A stretch of 64,000 bases of DNA from Paraescarpia echinospica (lineage: Eukaryota > Annelida > Polychaeta > Sabellida > Siboglinidae), in NCBI GenBank assembly GCA_020002185.1, contig CM034537.1, positions 9,514,409 through 9,578,408 on the forward strand, read 5' to 3'. This document shows, one piece after another, positions 33,430 through 45,761 of this stretch (position 1 is its first letter; the number at the start of each line of letters is the position of its first letter). The notes under the pieces are model-generated. The model was not told the origin of the DNA, ran no database searches, and saw nothing but the letters and a program-made list of their open reading frames with translations. Made by a program: the position numbers and the translations under genes.

Positions 33430-35170
33430 ACTGCTCAAAGCGCTGTACACTACCTCTGGCAGACCTGTTCAAAGCGCTGTACACTACCTCTGGCAGACCT
33501 GCTCAAAGCACTGTACACTACCTCTGGAAGACCTGTTCAAAGCGCTGTACACTACGTCTGGCAGACCTGTTCAAAGCGCTGTACACTACCTCTGGCAGAC
33601 CTGCTCAAAGCGCTGTACACTACGTCTGGCAGACCTGTTCAAAGCGCTGTACACTACCTCTGGCAGACCTGCTCAAAGCGCTGTACACTACCTCTGGCAG
33701 ACCTGTTCAAAGCGCTGTACACTACCTCTGGCAGACCTGCTCAAAGTGCTGTACACTACGTCTGGCAGACCTTTTCAAAGCGCTGTACACTACCTCTGGC
33801 AGACCTGCTCAAAGTGCTGTACACTACGTCTGGCAGACCTTTTCAAAGCGCTGTACACTACCTCTGGCAGACCTGCTCAAAGCGCTGTACACTACGTCTG
33901 GCAGACCTGTTCAAAGCGCTGTACACTACCTCTGGCAGACCTGCTCAAAGCACTGTACACTACCTCTGGCAGACCTGTTCAAAGCGCTGTACACTACCTC
34001 TGGCAGACCTGCTCAAAGCGCTGTACACTACGTCTGGCAGACCTGTTCAAAGCGCTGTACACAACCTCTGGCAGACCTGTTCAAAGCGCTGTACACTACC
34101 TCTGGCAGACCTGTTCAAAGCGCTGTACACAACCTCTGGCAGACCTGTTCAAAGCGCTGTACACTACCTCTGGCAGACCTGTTCAAAGCGCTGTACACAA
34201 CCCCTGGCAGACCTGTTCAAAGCGCTGTACGCTACCTCTGGCAGACCTACTCAAAGCGCTGTACACTACCTCTGGCAGACCTGCTCAAAGCGCTGTACAC
34301 TACGTCTGGCAGACCTGTTCAAAGCGCTGTACACTACCTCTGGCAGACCTGTTCAAAGCGCTGTACACTACCTCTGGCAGACCTGTTCAAAGCGCTGTAC
34401 ACTACGTCTGGCAGACCTGTTCAAAGCGCTGTACACTACCTCTGGCAGACCTGCTCAAAGCACTGTACACTACGTCTGGCAGACCTGTTCAAAGCGCTGT
34501 ACACTACCTCTGGCAGACCTGCTCAAAGCGCTGTACACTACGTCTGGCAGACCTGTTCAAAGCGCTGTACACAACCTCTGGCAGACCTGTTCAAAGCACT
34601 GTACACTACCTCTGGCAGACCTGTTCAAAGCGCTGTACACAACCTCTGGCAGACCTGTTCGAAGCGCTGTACACTACCTCTGGCAGACCTGTTCAAAGCG
34701 CTGTACACAACCTCTGGCAGACCTGTTCAAAGTCTGTATGCTACCTCTGGCAGACCTACTCAAAGCACTGTACACTACCTCTGGCAGACCTGCTCAAAGC
34801 GCTGTACACTACGTCTGGCAGACCTGTTCAAAGCGCTGTACACTACCTCTGGCAGACCTGTTCAAAGCGCTGTACACTACCTCTGGCAGACCTGTTCAAA
34901 GCACTGTACACTACGTCTGGCAGACCTGTTCAAAGCGCTGTACACTACCTCTGGCAGACCTGCTCAAAGCACTGTACACTACGTCTGGCAGACCTGTTCA
35001 AAGCGCTGTACACTACCTCTGGCAGACCTGCTCAAAGCCCTGTACAATACGTCTGGCAGACCTGTTCAAAGCGCTGTACACAACCTCTGGCAGACCTGTT
35101 CAAAGCGCTGTTCACTACCTCTGGCAGACCTGCTCAAAGCGCTGTACACTACGTCTGGCAGACCTGTTCA
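33430..35170. repeat. minisatellite, 34-bp unit, about 51 copies
   Basis: Each unit contains CTGTACACTACCTCTGGCAG followed by ACCTGTTCAAAGCG. Two main variant pairs alternate (CCTC/CGTC and TGTTC/TGCTC), together with less frequent ACAACC units. Longer blocks with the same order of variants recur, for example the cluster of ACAACC units near 34060-34200 and 34570-34730. The unit has no plus-strand stop codon in any frame, so open frames of 505 and 453 codons run through it. They cycle through all three frames every three units and end as soon as the array ends, so they are not genes. Confidence 0.97.
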
Positions 35171-35870
35171 TTTGAGCACAATCCTAACAAAATATTCAGC
35201 CATGCTAAAATTACTGTCCAAAGACTAACTGTCTTTAAGTCAGATATGCATTTATACAGTTGAGTGAACTAGAGAATGTGTATTATCATAGTTAGAATAT
35301 ATAAATATCATATTGCATCATATTGTTAATAGATAATACTATATTTGCAGTTACAAACAAACACTTGGTGTATTTGGACAGTTTATCAACACTGGTGTGT
35401 TGACTGAGTTCAAATAAGATATTTCTGTCTCTTGATGTTTGTCTCAACGTGACAGTATGTGGAGTATGTGTATCTCTTCAGCTCTCCTTGTCAAGTGACC
35501 TTGACCCTCGCCCCTTGACCCTGATATTGTAACAATGTTAGAAGTACATCTAGTGCGAGTAGTGGCCTGACAGTGCCATCTCTTACCTATCCCTCACCAA
35601 ACAAAGTCTAGTGTGAAATATTTGTAAACATTATCTAGTGCTATAGAAAATAAACTATGAGCTTTGTGTGTAAAACTGAGAGGAACTGCAGGTTCAAGGT
35701 CAACGAGTGAGTATATGACTGTCTCGTCGGAAGTGCCAACATAAACACAGTCGAGAGCACAACATGGCTATTTATTCATCCCGTAAACATATTATTTGCG
35801 ACATACAACTATGTCTGGCACTGCCACTGATTCATGCATCTTCTTCAGAATCGGTCTAGTTTTCAAAAAA
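35171..35870. other. non-coding stretch
   Basis: No gene or organised repeat is recognised. Confidence 0.4.
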
Positions 35871-35879
35871 AAACTAAGC

Positions 35880-36023
35880 TTAACCTTTGCAAATAAGCTT
35901 TCTCCATAGCTACACACAAAATCTGGCATCAACTCCCAATTACATTAAAATCATGTGAAACTATAGCCATCTTTCTTTAAAAAACTCAAGACTTATTTGT
36001 TTGAAATTGCATTCCTTCCTTAA
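35880..36023 (+). mobile_element. C-terminal tail of an L2-like LINE ORF
   Basis: Plus-strand frames give IWHQLPITLKSCETIA and, after a single frameshift, FFKKLKTYLFEIAFLP followed by TAA at 36021-36023. This matches the usual end of L2-type RT proteins (compare LWNMLP...HLKTYLYNL at 31840-31920 and LWNALPINV...CLKTYLFKQ at 58735-58825). Everything upstream is lost or unrecognisable. The 35-bp minisatellite starts a few bases after the stop codon. Confidence 0.75.
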
Positions 36024-36026
36024 ATC

Positions 36027-37460
36027 TTTGGCAATCCCTTGCTCTAATAATGACTTGTGTTTTGCAATCCCTCGCTCTAATAATGACTCTTGTGTTTTGC
36101 AATCCCTCGCTCTAATAATGACTCTTGTGTTTTGCAATCCCTTGCTCTAATAATGACTCTTGTGTTTTGCAATCCCTTGCTCTAATAATGACTCTTGTGT
36201 TTTGCAATCCCTCGCTCTAATAATGACTCTTGTGTTTTGCAATCCCTCGCTCTAATAATGACTCGTGTGTTTTGCAATCCCTCGCTCTAATAATGACTCT
36301 TGTGTTTTGCAATCCCTCGCTCTAATAATGACTCTTGTGTTTTGCAATCCCTCGCTCTAATAATGACTCTTGTGTTTTGCAATCCCTTGCTCTAATAATG
36401 ACTCTTGTGTTTTGCAATCCCTTGCTCTAATAATGACTCTTGTGTTTTGCAATCCCTCGCTCTAATAATGACTCTTGTGTTTTGCAATCCCTCGCTCTAA
36501 TAATGACTCGTGTGTTTTGCAATCCCTTGCTCTAATAATGACTCGTGTGTTTTGCAATCCCTCGCTCTAATAATGACTCTTGTGTTTTGCAATCCCTTGC
36601 TCTAATAATGACTCTTGTGTTTTGCAATCCCTCGCACTAATAATGACTCTTGTGTTTTGCAATCCCTTGCTCTAATAATGACTCTTGTGTTTTGCAATCC
36701 CTTGCTCTAATAATGACTCTTGTGTTTTGCAATCCCTCGCTCTAATAATGACTCTTGTGTTTTGCAATCCCTCGCTCTAATAATGACTCGTGTGTTTTGC
36801 AATCCCTCGCTCTAATAATGACTTGTGTTTTGCAATCCCTCGCTCTAATAATGACTCTTGTGTTTTGCAATCCCTCGCTCTAATAATGACTCTTGTGTTT
36901 TGCAATCCCTCGCTCTAATAATGACTCTTGTGTTTTGCAATCCCTTGCTCTAATAATGACTCTTGTATTTTGCAATCCATTGCTCTAATAATGACTCTTG
37001 TGTTTTGCAATCCCTCGCTCTAATAATGACTTGTGTTTTGCAATCCCTTGCTCTAATAATGACTCTTGTGTTTTGCAATCCCTCGCTCTAATAATGACTC
37101 TTGTGTTTTGCAATCCCTCGCTCTAATAATGACTCTTGTGTTTTGCAATCCCTTGCCTAATAATGACTCTTGTGTTTTGCAATCCCTCGCTCTAATAATG
37201 ACTCTTGTGTTTTGCAATCCCTCGCTCTAATAATGACCCTTGTGTTTTGCAATCCCTCGCTCTAATAATGACTCTTGTGTTTTGCAATCCCTCGCTCTAA
37301 TAATGGTTCTTGTGTTTTGCAATCCCTCACTCTAATAATGAGTCTTTTGTTTTGCAATCCCTCGCTCTAATAAGAGTCTTGTGTTTTTCAATCCCTCGCT
37401 CTAATAATGAGTCTTGTGTTTTGCAATCCTTCGCTCTAATAATGAGTCTTGTGTTTTGCA
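36027..37460. repeat. minisatellite, 35-bp unit, about 41 copies
   Basis: Each unit contains TTTTGCAATCCCTCGCTCTA followed by ATAATGACTCTTGTG. The main variants are CTCGC/CTTGC and CTCTT/CTCGT, and units with a 2-bp deletion (GACTTGTG) occur at about 36050, 36820 and 37030. The first unit grows out of the 3' untranslated sequence of a LINE tail. The last units change to GAGTCTTGTG, showing the usual divergence at an array edge. Confidence 0.97.
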
Positions 37461-38431
37461 CATCTGAGCTCAGATTCCTGAAGATATGAATTAAAATTGA
37501 TATAGAGTTGATTGTTTTTTGTTTGTGTCTGAAGCCAAGTCTACTATACAACCATATATCTACAGTCAGTAGAGAGGACTGGTCACGCAGACAGGTCAGG
37601 TTTAACCATGATTGTCTTCACATAAACACACAGATACATTGCACGGTATACAATGTTTATCAAAATACACATTTATCGTTAAGTACTTATCTTTTTGTTT
37701 TCTGCTGCAAAACTGCCCCTTGCCATGCAAAAAAGTTGCTCCACAAAGTCACCCCACGAATGCGCCCCACCCTGCTGTTTATTGCCGGGCACCACAATTA
37801 CACATATTGATTTTGAAAATCCTTGGCGTGAGACGACACTAAAAACCTTGTGTAATTGACACCAGGGGCAAGAAAATACAGACGAAACATTAGCTGCATG
37901 TGAGGTAGGCCCCTCTGTGCTTAGGGACACAACTGAGTGGAGGTGGTTTATAGTAATGTTATCATCAAAGGCTGGCGTGTAAATACCTCCCAGCACGCAT
38001 GAGTACCCCGACTGATTGAACACCACTATAGTGTGTTTGTCTCATTTCGTCTCCTCTCCATTGTAGGCCTGCAGACGAGCGTTTTTCACATCACACAGAA
38101 AATAGTTGTGTAATTGGCAGGTATGCGTGGGAGGTTAGTTTTTGTGTAGGTTACTAGAGGGAGTAGAGGTGTTAATCGGCTCACACGCTTAATTATTGTG
38201 TGTGGCAACTTCTCCGCGGGATATGGTCACTGTACAGGTAAGAATGTTTTACAGAAACCAACTCTCAGATCTTCTGCAACAGAAATCTGGTGGCTTTATA
38301 TTTAACCTCTGGTGATTTCCAAAACAGAACAGTGAGTCGTTATATTTTTGTCAGTTTAGAATCAGGACTGTTCAGGTGTAGGCCCATAAAGATGTTAGTT
38401 TTTATTTTTGGCTACAACACTGGAGAGGGAA
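37461..38431. other. non-coding stretch with a strong splice donor
   Basis: CTGTACAG|GTAAGAATG at 38230-38246 is a near-perfect plus-strand donor (GT at 38238-38239), preceded by a somewhat GC-richer segment. An untranslated exon could end here. No protein is recognised. Confidence 0.25.
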
Positions 38432-41400
38432 TATGAATGCGTAACCAAGCTGCCAGGGTAGTAGGTTTCTAGCCCGGTCATTGCAGTTGTATCCTAGATG
38501 CGCAACCAAGCTGCCAGGGTAGTAGGTTTCTAGCCCAGTCATTGCAGTTGTATCCTAGATGCGTAACCAAGCTGCCAAGGTAGTAGGTTTCTAGCCTGGT
38601 CATTGCAGTTGTATCCTAGATGCGTAACCAAGCTGCCAGGGTAGTAGTAGGTTTCTAGCCCAGTCATTGCAGTTGTATCCTAGATGCGTAACCAAGCTGC
38701 CAGGGTAGTAGATTTCTAGCCCGGTCATTGCAGTTATATCCTAGATGCGTAACCAAGCTGCCAGGGTAGTATGTTTCTAGCCCGGTCATTGCAGTTGTAT
38801 CCTAGATGCGTAACCAAGCTGCCAGGGTAGTAGGTTTCTAGCCCGGTCATTGCAGTTGTATCCTAGATGCGTAACCAAGCTGCCAGGGTAGTAGGTTTCT
38901 AGCCCGGTCATTGCAGTTGTATCCTAAATGCGTAACCAAGCTGCCAGGGTAGTAGGTTTCTAGCCCGGTCATTGCAGTTGTATCCTAGATGCGTAACCAA
39001 GCTGCCAGGGTAGTAGGTTTCTAGCCCGGTCATTGCAGTTGTATCCAAGATGCGTAACCAAGCTGCCAGGGTAGTAGGTTTCTAGCCCGGTCATTGCAGT
39101 TGTATCCTAGATGCGTAACCAAGCTGCCAGGGTAGTAGGTTTCTAGCCCGGTCATTGCAGTTGTATCCTAGATGCGTAACCAAGCTGCCAGGGTAGTAGG
39201 TTTCTAGCCCGGTCATTGCAGTTGTATCCTAGATGCGTAACCAAGCTGCCAGGGTAGTAGGTTTCTAGTCATTGCAGTTGTATCCTAGATGCGTAACCAA
39301 GCTGCCAGGGTAGTAGGTTTCTAGCCCGGTCATTGCAGTTTTATCCCAGATGCGTAACCAAGCTGCCAGGGTAGTAGGTTTCTAGCCCAGTCATTGCAGT
39401 TGTATCCTAGAGCAAGCTGCCAGGGTAGTAGGTTTCTAGCCCGGTCATTGCATTTGTATCCTAGATGCGTAACCAAGCTGCCAGGGTAGTATGTTTCTAG
39501 CCCGGTCATTGCAGTTGTATCCTAGATGCGTAACCAAGCTGCCAGGGTAGTAGGTTTCTAGCCCGGTCATTGCAGTTGTATCCTAGATGCGTAACCAAGC
39601 TGCCAGGGTAGTAGGTTTCTAGCCCGGTCATTGCAGTTGTATCCTAGATGCGTAACCAAGCTGCCAGGGTAGTAGGTTTCTAGCCCGGTCATTGCAGTTG
39701 TATCCTAGATGCGTAACCAAGCTGCAAGGGTAGTAGGTTTCTAGCCTGGTCATTGCAGTTCTATCCTAGATGCCTAACCAAGCTGCCAGTGTAGTAGGTT
39801 TCTAGCCCGGTCATTGCAGTTGTATCCTAGATGCGTAACCAAGCTGCCAGGGTAGTAGGTTTCTAGCCCGGTCATTGCAGTTGTAACCTAGATGCATAAC
39901 CAAGCTGCCAGGGTAGGAGGTTTCTAGCCCAGTCATTGCAGTTGTATCCTAGATGCGTAACCAAGCTGCCAGGGTAGTAGGTTTCTAGCCCGGTCATTGC
40001 AGTTGTATTCTAGATGCGTAACCAAGCTGCCAGGGTAGTAGGTTTCTAGCCCGGTCATTGCAGTTGTATCCTAGATGCGTAACCAAGCTGCCAGGGTAGT
40101 AGGTTTCTAGCCCGGTCATTGCAGTTGTATCCTAGATGCGTAACCAAGCTGCCAGGGTAGTAGGTTTCTAGCCCGGTCATTGCATTTGTATCCTAGATGC
40201 GTAACCAAGCTGCCAGGGTAGTAGGTTTCTAGCCCGGTCATTGCAGTTGTATCTTAGATGCGTAACCAAGCTGCCAGGATAGTAGGTTTCTAGCCCGGTC
40301 ATTGCAGTTGTATCCTAGATGCGTAACCAAGCTGCCAGGATAGTAGGTTTCTAGCCCAGTCATTGCAGTTGTATCCTAGATGCGTAACCAAGCTGCCAGG
40401 GTAGTAGGTTTCTAGCCCGGTCATTGCAGTTGTATCCTAGATGCGTAACCAAGCTGCCAGGGTAGTAGGTTTCTAGCCCGGTCATTGCAGTTGTATCCTA
40501 GATGCGTAACCAAGCTGCCAGGATAGTAGGTTTCTAGCCCAGTCATTGCAGTTGTATCCTAGATGCGTAACCAAGCTGCCGGAGTAGTAGGTTTCTAGCC
40601 CAGTCATTGCAGTTGTATCCTAGATGCGTAACCAAGCTGCCAGGGTAGTAGGTTTCTAGCCCGGTCATTGCAGTTGTATCCTAGATGCGTAACCAAGCTG
40701 CCAGGGTAGTAGGTTTCTAGCCCGGTCATTGCAGTTGTATCCTAGATGCGTAACCAAGCTGCCAGGGTAGTAGGTTTCTAGCCCGGTCATTGCAGTTTTA
40801 TCCCAGATGCGTAACCAAGCTGCCAGGGTAGTAGGTTTCTAGCCCAGTCATTGCAGTTGTATCCTAGATGCGTAACCAAGCTGCCAGGGTAGTAGGTTTC
40901 TAGCCCGGTCATTGCATTTGTATCCTAGATGCGTAACCAAGCTGCCAGGGTAGTATGTTTCTAGCCCGGTCATTGCAGTTGTATCCTAGATGCGTAACCA
41001 AGCTGCCAGGGTAGTAGGTTTCTAGCCCGGTCATTGCAGTTGTATCCTAGATGCGTAACCAAGCTGCCAGGGTAGTAGGTTTCTAGCCCGGTCATTGCAG
41101 TTGTATCCTAGATGCGTAACCAAGCTGCCAGGGTAGTAGGTTTCTAGCCCGGTCATTGCAGTTGTATCCTAGATGCGTAACCAAGCTGCCAGGATAGTAG
41201 GTTTCTAGCCCGGTCATTGCAGTTGTATCCTAGATGCGTAACCAAGCTGCCAGGATAGTAGGTTTCTAGCCCAGTCATTGCAGTTGTATCCTAGATGCGT
41301 AACCAAGCTGCCAGGGTAGTAGGTTTCTAGCCCGGTCATTGCAGTTGTATCCTAGATGCGTAACCAAGCTGCCAGGGTAGTAGGTTTCTAGCCCGGTCAT

Positions 41401-43177
41401 TGCAGTTGTATCCTAGATGCGTAACCAAGTTGCCAGGGTAGTATGTTTCTAGCCCAGTCATTGCAGTTGTATCCTAGATGCGTAACCAAGCTGCCAGGGT
41501 AGTAGGTTTCTAGCCCGGTCATTGCAGTTGTATCCTAGATGCGTAACCAAGCTGCCAGGATAGTTGGTTTCTAGCCCAGTCATTGCAGTTGTATCCTAGA
41601 TGCGTAACCAAGCTGCCAGGGTAGTAGATTTCTAGCCCGGTCATTGCAGTTGTATCCTAGATGCGTAACCAAGCTGCCGGAGTAGTAGGTTTCTAGCCCA
41701 GTCATTGCAGTTGTATCCTAGATGCGTAACCAAGCTGCCAGGGTAGTAGGTTTCTAGCCCAGTCATTGCAGTTGTATCCTAGATGCGTAACCAAGCTGCC
41801 AGGGTAGTAGGTTTCTAGCCCGGTCATTGCAGTTGTATCCTAGATGCGTAACCAAGCTGCCAGGGATAGTAGGTTTCTAGCCCGGTCATTGCAGTTGTAT
41901 CCTAGATGCGTAACCAAGCTGCCAGGATAGTAGGTTTCTAGCCCAGTCATTGCAGTTGTATCCTAGATGCGTAACCAAGCTGCCAGGGTAGTAGGTTTCT
42001 AGCCCGGTCATTGCAGTTGTATCCTAGATGCGTAACCAAGCTGCCAGGGTAGTAGGTTTCTAGCCCGGTCATTGCAGTTGTATCCTAGATGCGTAACCAA
42101 GCTGCCAGGGTAGTAGATTTCTAGCCCGGTCATTGCAGTTGTATCCTAGATGCGTAACCAAGCTGCCGGAGTAGTAGGTTTCTAGCCCAGTCATTGCAGT
42201 TGTATCCTAGATGCGTAACCAAGCTGCCAGGGTAGTAGGTTTCTAGCCCAGTCATTGCAGTTGTATCCTAGATGCGTAACCAAGCTGCCAGGGTAGTCAT
42301 GCGTAGATCCAAGCTGCCAGGGTAGTAGTATTTCTAGCCCCCGGTCATTGCAGTTGTATCCTAGATGCGTAACCAAGCTGCCAGGGTAGTAGGTTTCTAG
42401 CCCGGTCATTGCAGTTGTATCCTAGATGCGTAACCAAGCTGCCAGGATAGTAGGTTTCTAGCCGGTCATTGCAGTTGTATCCTAGATGCGTAACCAAGCT
42501 GCCAGGGTAGTAGGTTTCTAGCCCGGTCATTGCAGTTGTATCCTAGATGCGTAACCAAGCTGCCAGGGTAGTAGGTTTCTAGCCCGGTCATTGCAGTTGT
42601 ATCCTAGATGCGTAACCAAGCTGCCAGGGTAGTAGGTTTCTAGCCCAGTCATTGCAGTTGTATCCTAGATGCGTAACCAAGCTGCCAGGGTAGTAGGTTT
42701 CTAGCCCGGTCATTGCAGTTGTATCCTAGATGCGTAACCAAGCTGCCAGGGTAGTAGGTTTCTAGCCCGGTCATTGCAGTTGTATCCTAGATGCGTAACC
42801 AAGCTGCCAGGGTAGTAGGTTTCTAGCCCGGTCATTGCAGTTGTATCCTAGATGCGTAACCAAGCTGCCAGGGTAGTAGGTTTCTAGCCCGGTCATTGCA
42901 GTTGTATCCTAGATGCGTAACCAAGCTGCCAGGATAGTTGGTTTCTAGCCCAGTCATTGCAGTTGTATCCTAGATGCGTAACCAAGCTGCCAGGGTAGTA
43001 GATTTCTAGCCCGGTCATTGCAGTTGTATCCTAGATGCGTAACCAAGCTGCCAGAGTAGTAGGTTTCTAGCCCGGTCATTGCAGTTGTATCCTAGATGCG
43101 TAACCAAGCTGCCAGGATAGTTGGTTTCTAGCCCGGTCATTGCAGTTGTATCCTAGATGCGTAACCAAGCTGCCAGG
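38432..43177. repeat. large tandem array, 61-bp unit, about 78 copies
   Basis: Units contain GCGTAACCAAGCTGCCAGGG, TAGTAGGTTTCTAGCCCGGT and CATTGCAGTTGTATCCTAGAT. At 4.75 kb this is the largest array in the window. Most units differ by only one to three bases. A higher-order structure is visible: the variants TTTTATCCCAG, CATTTGTATCC and AGTATGTTTC occur in the same order at about 39337-39490 and 40796-40955, about 24 units apart, and the pair AGATTTCTAG then GCCGGAGTAG occurs at 41628/41676 and 42116/42164, exactly eight units apart. A truncated unit lies at about 39405, and an irregular junction (GTCATGCGTAGATCC) at about 42296. Short periodic frames inside it are not genes. Confidence 0.98.
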
Positions 43178-43365
43178 TGCTGGTTGTGTGCTGGTTGTGT
43201 GCCAGTTGTGCGCCGGTTATGCGATTGTGTGCTGCTTGTGCGGTTGTGTGCTGGTTGTGTGCCAGTTGTGCGATTGTGTGCTGCTTGTGCCAGTTGTGCG
43301 CCGGTTGTGCGATTGTGTGCTGCTTGTGCGGTTGTGTGCTGGTTGTGTGCCGGTTCTGTGCTCTT
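43178..43365. repeat. GT-rich degenerate minisatellite, 10-11-bp elements
   Basis: Blocks TGCTGGTTGTG, TGCCAGTTGTG, CGCCGGTTGTG and CGATTGTGTGCTGCTTGTGC repeat irregularly. A 68-bp block occurs about 2.5 times. It follows the 61-bp array directly, starting in the middle of a unit (CTGCCAGG). Confidence 0.9.
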
Positions 43366-43596
43366 CTGCACCTAGTCAACCTGGATTGATTGCATATATA
43401 ATTGATGTGGTCGACAGCCGTGTGCGTCTAGCTGCCAGACAGGCTGCAGACGCAGTATATTATTTTTAGCAACCACCGAACATGTTTTTGGTTTTACAGC
43501 CTATTGATTGAGCGGCTTGTGTGATTTTTGTTAGCCTCATTTAAATTGTTACCTTTCACTTAGTTGTACAGGAAGTGTCAAAAACGACATTAGGAT

Positions 43597-44049
43597 GTCG
43601 TGATTGTCTTATTTCCTAGTGTTTGCTGGCATGGTGATTGTCTTATTTCCTAGTGTTTGCTGGCATGGTGATTGTCTTATTTCCTAGTGTTTGCTGGCAT
43701 GGTGATTGTCTTATTTCCTAGTGTTTGCTGGCATGGTGATTGTCTTATTTCTTAGTGTTTGCTGGCATGGTGATTGTCTTATTTCCTAGTGTTTGCTGGC
43801 ATGGTGATTGTCTTATTTCCTAGTGTTTGCTGGCATGGTGATTGTCTTATTTCCTAGTGTTTGCTGGCATGGTGATTGTCTTATTTCCTAGTGTTTGCTG
43901 GCATGGTGATTGTCTTATTTCCTAGTGTTTGCTGGCATGGTGATTGTCTTATTTCTTAGTGTTTGCTGGCATGGTGATTGTCTTATTTCCTAGTGTTTGC
44001 TGGCATGGTGATTGTCTTATTTCCTAATGTTTGCTGGCATGGTGATTGT
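43597..44049. repeat. minisatellite, 34-bp unit, 13 copies
   Basis: The units contain TGATTGTCTTATTTCCTAGT followed by GTTTGCTGGCATGG and are almost identical. Only CTTAG for CCTAG (twice, six units apart) and one CTAATG are seen. Such homogeneity suggests recent expansion. Confidence 0.97.
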
Positions 44050-45090
44050 CAAGTACATTGCTTGTGTGTTCTCTCAGTAACCTTCAAACTGTGTGTGTCA
44101 GAATAGAACAGACGGTCAAATGAACCCATTGTACGATGCTATTTGTCACACCGTTTAACAATTACATCCTTAATTCTTATCATCCCTACAAATTACATAC
44201 TGTGGTCAAATGTTAGGCAATCTTGACTGCCCCAGAACGGTCTTGTTTGGCTGCCACAGTAGGGTCTGGGGCAGGCAAAGCCCACTAAATCGCATTACTA
44301 CAACTCCTTTCTTTCCTGTTTACAAAGAGTACCCCTAAATGACTGTAGGGTCTTCTTTGACTGCCCCAGGGTAATAAAACCTTGCTACATCTATATTCCG
44401 TGACATACCATATGCATATAATGTTATCAAGAAACAAGAAATATGCACCAAATAATTGGTCGTAAGTCTATTATACAATATTGTCTGTAAACAACTGCCA
44501 ACGTGCATTAGTTATGTTAGGGATTCTCATCATAAAACAATGTTATATTTACTGTAAAGTAATTTGAGTGATATAACTGTTAGTATGGTTATGTACACCA
44601 AATATATGTGTTTATTGCATTTTAGTTAGGTTTCAAATAGCGTTTTGGTGACCTGGACTCTCGCCATTCCCTGAAATGAAAGGCGAGTGCCTGGCCTGGA
44701 CAAATGTATACTTGTATATGTTACCCATGGGGGTGGGGTGGGGTGGGGCAGATACATATGTCTCCCTTCCTTCCCTCATGCCCACATACCCTACGTGTCC
44801 CCATCTATCACTGTCGACAGACAAACATGAATGGGATCAACCTACAAATGAGATCAACTTGCTGTGTGTGTGAAACTGGGTCACGTGTAACTCTTGTTTC
44901 CTCAGATCATTTCAGTGCGTTTGTTCTACATCTTGTCGAGATAGGGTGGCACTTTGTAGACAAGGAAATATCATTAATGGTGTATTAAGTGTTGAGCGTC
45001 ATTGATTTGTTCAGTTGGTCAGTCTGGGGTTGTGTTTAGGGTCTAGTGTCCACTAGTCAGTCTGGGGCTGTGTTTAGTGAGGGCTGGTGT
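44050..45090. other. non-coding stretch
   Basis: No gene is recognised. CTGCCCCAGA and TCTGGGGCAG (44228-44275) form a 10-bp inverted repeat, and CTGCCCCAG recurs at 44361. A short (GGGGT)n run lies at 44732-44748. Confidence 0.4.
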
Positions 45091-45245
45091 CATAGAATAA
45101 AGAATATGTACACCAGGGTATAAAATGCTATAAATTCTATGTTCAGAATATGCACCCCAAGATATTAATTCTACATAGAATATATGCCCTGCAGTATGAA
45201 TGTTGTGTATAGAATATGTACACTGTCCTATGTAAGCATATTCTA
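45091..45245. repeat. degenerate AGAATATGTACAC repeat, about 4 copies
   Basis: AGAATATGTACACCAGGGTA, AGAATATGCACCCCAAGATA, AGAATATATGCCCTGCAGTA and AGAATATGTACACTGTCCTA are spaced about 40-55 bp apart. This is a decayed short array. Confidence 0.75.
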
Positions 45246-45761
45246 TATGACCCGCAACAGCAAAACAGGTATTAAGTCTATTTTGGTGATGAGTCAAAAA
45301 TGGCTGTCTACGAGGTCATGTTCCATCTTGTAATCTAAATTTTCAATGCCCAGTTTATTTTTCTTGACAAACAATCCAAAACCAATAAAATACATACATT
45401 TCTTGAACCTGTAGATTAAAAAACAATGGACAGTGGGTTAAAATAACATCAATTTTCTCAAAACATAACTTTTTTAAAGTTTGTTTAATTCTTTGCAATA
45501 AATAAATAAAAAAAATACTGATGATATTTTAACAAATAAGGTATCATTTTATAGCTTGTGATCTGTTGAATCCAAAAAGCTACAACAGTCAATTTTACAA
45601 TGTTGTGACTTAATTAAAAGACACTTTGCTGTGGCCTGTCATCTATGACACCAACTGATACACTTCATTGATCTCTCAGGCTAGGCTGAGGTTACCCTAG
45701 TCATCTACACTGTTGGACTCCGTTTTTGACATTATATTTAAAGTTCTACTTTCTGTTTCAG
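45246..45761 (+). other. AT-rich sequence before the ataxin-1-like exon, probably intron
   Basis: No gene is seen. The stretch ends with CTACTTTCTGTTTCAG, a good polypyrimidine tract and acceptor (AG at 45760-45761), so at least its last part is best read as intron. Confidence 0.6.

Noticed and set aside
33746..35263. Open frames of 505 and 453 codons
   Set aside because: They are periodic translations of a 34-bp minisatellite whose unit lacks plus-strand stops. A random 34-bp unit does so roughly one time in five, so the length of the frame means nothing. Both end just where the array ends.
36027..37460. Regular 35-bp repeats that could suggest a CRISPR array
   Set aside because: The repeats abut directly with no unique spacers, and the window is eukaryotic.
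38432..43177. Centromeric satellite
   Set aside because: The 61-bp unit has no CENP-B-box-like sequence that I can see, the array is under 5 kb and lies close to a gene, so a minisatellite is the simpler reading.
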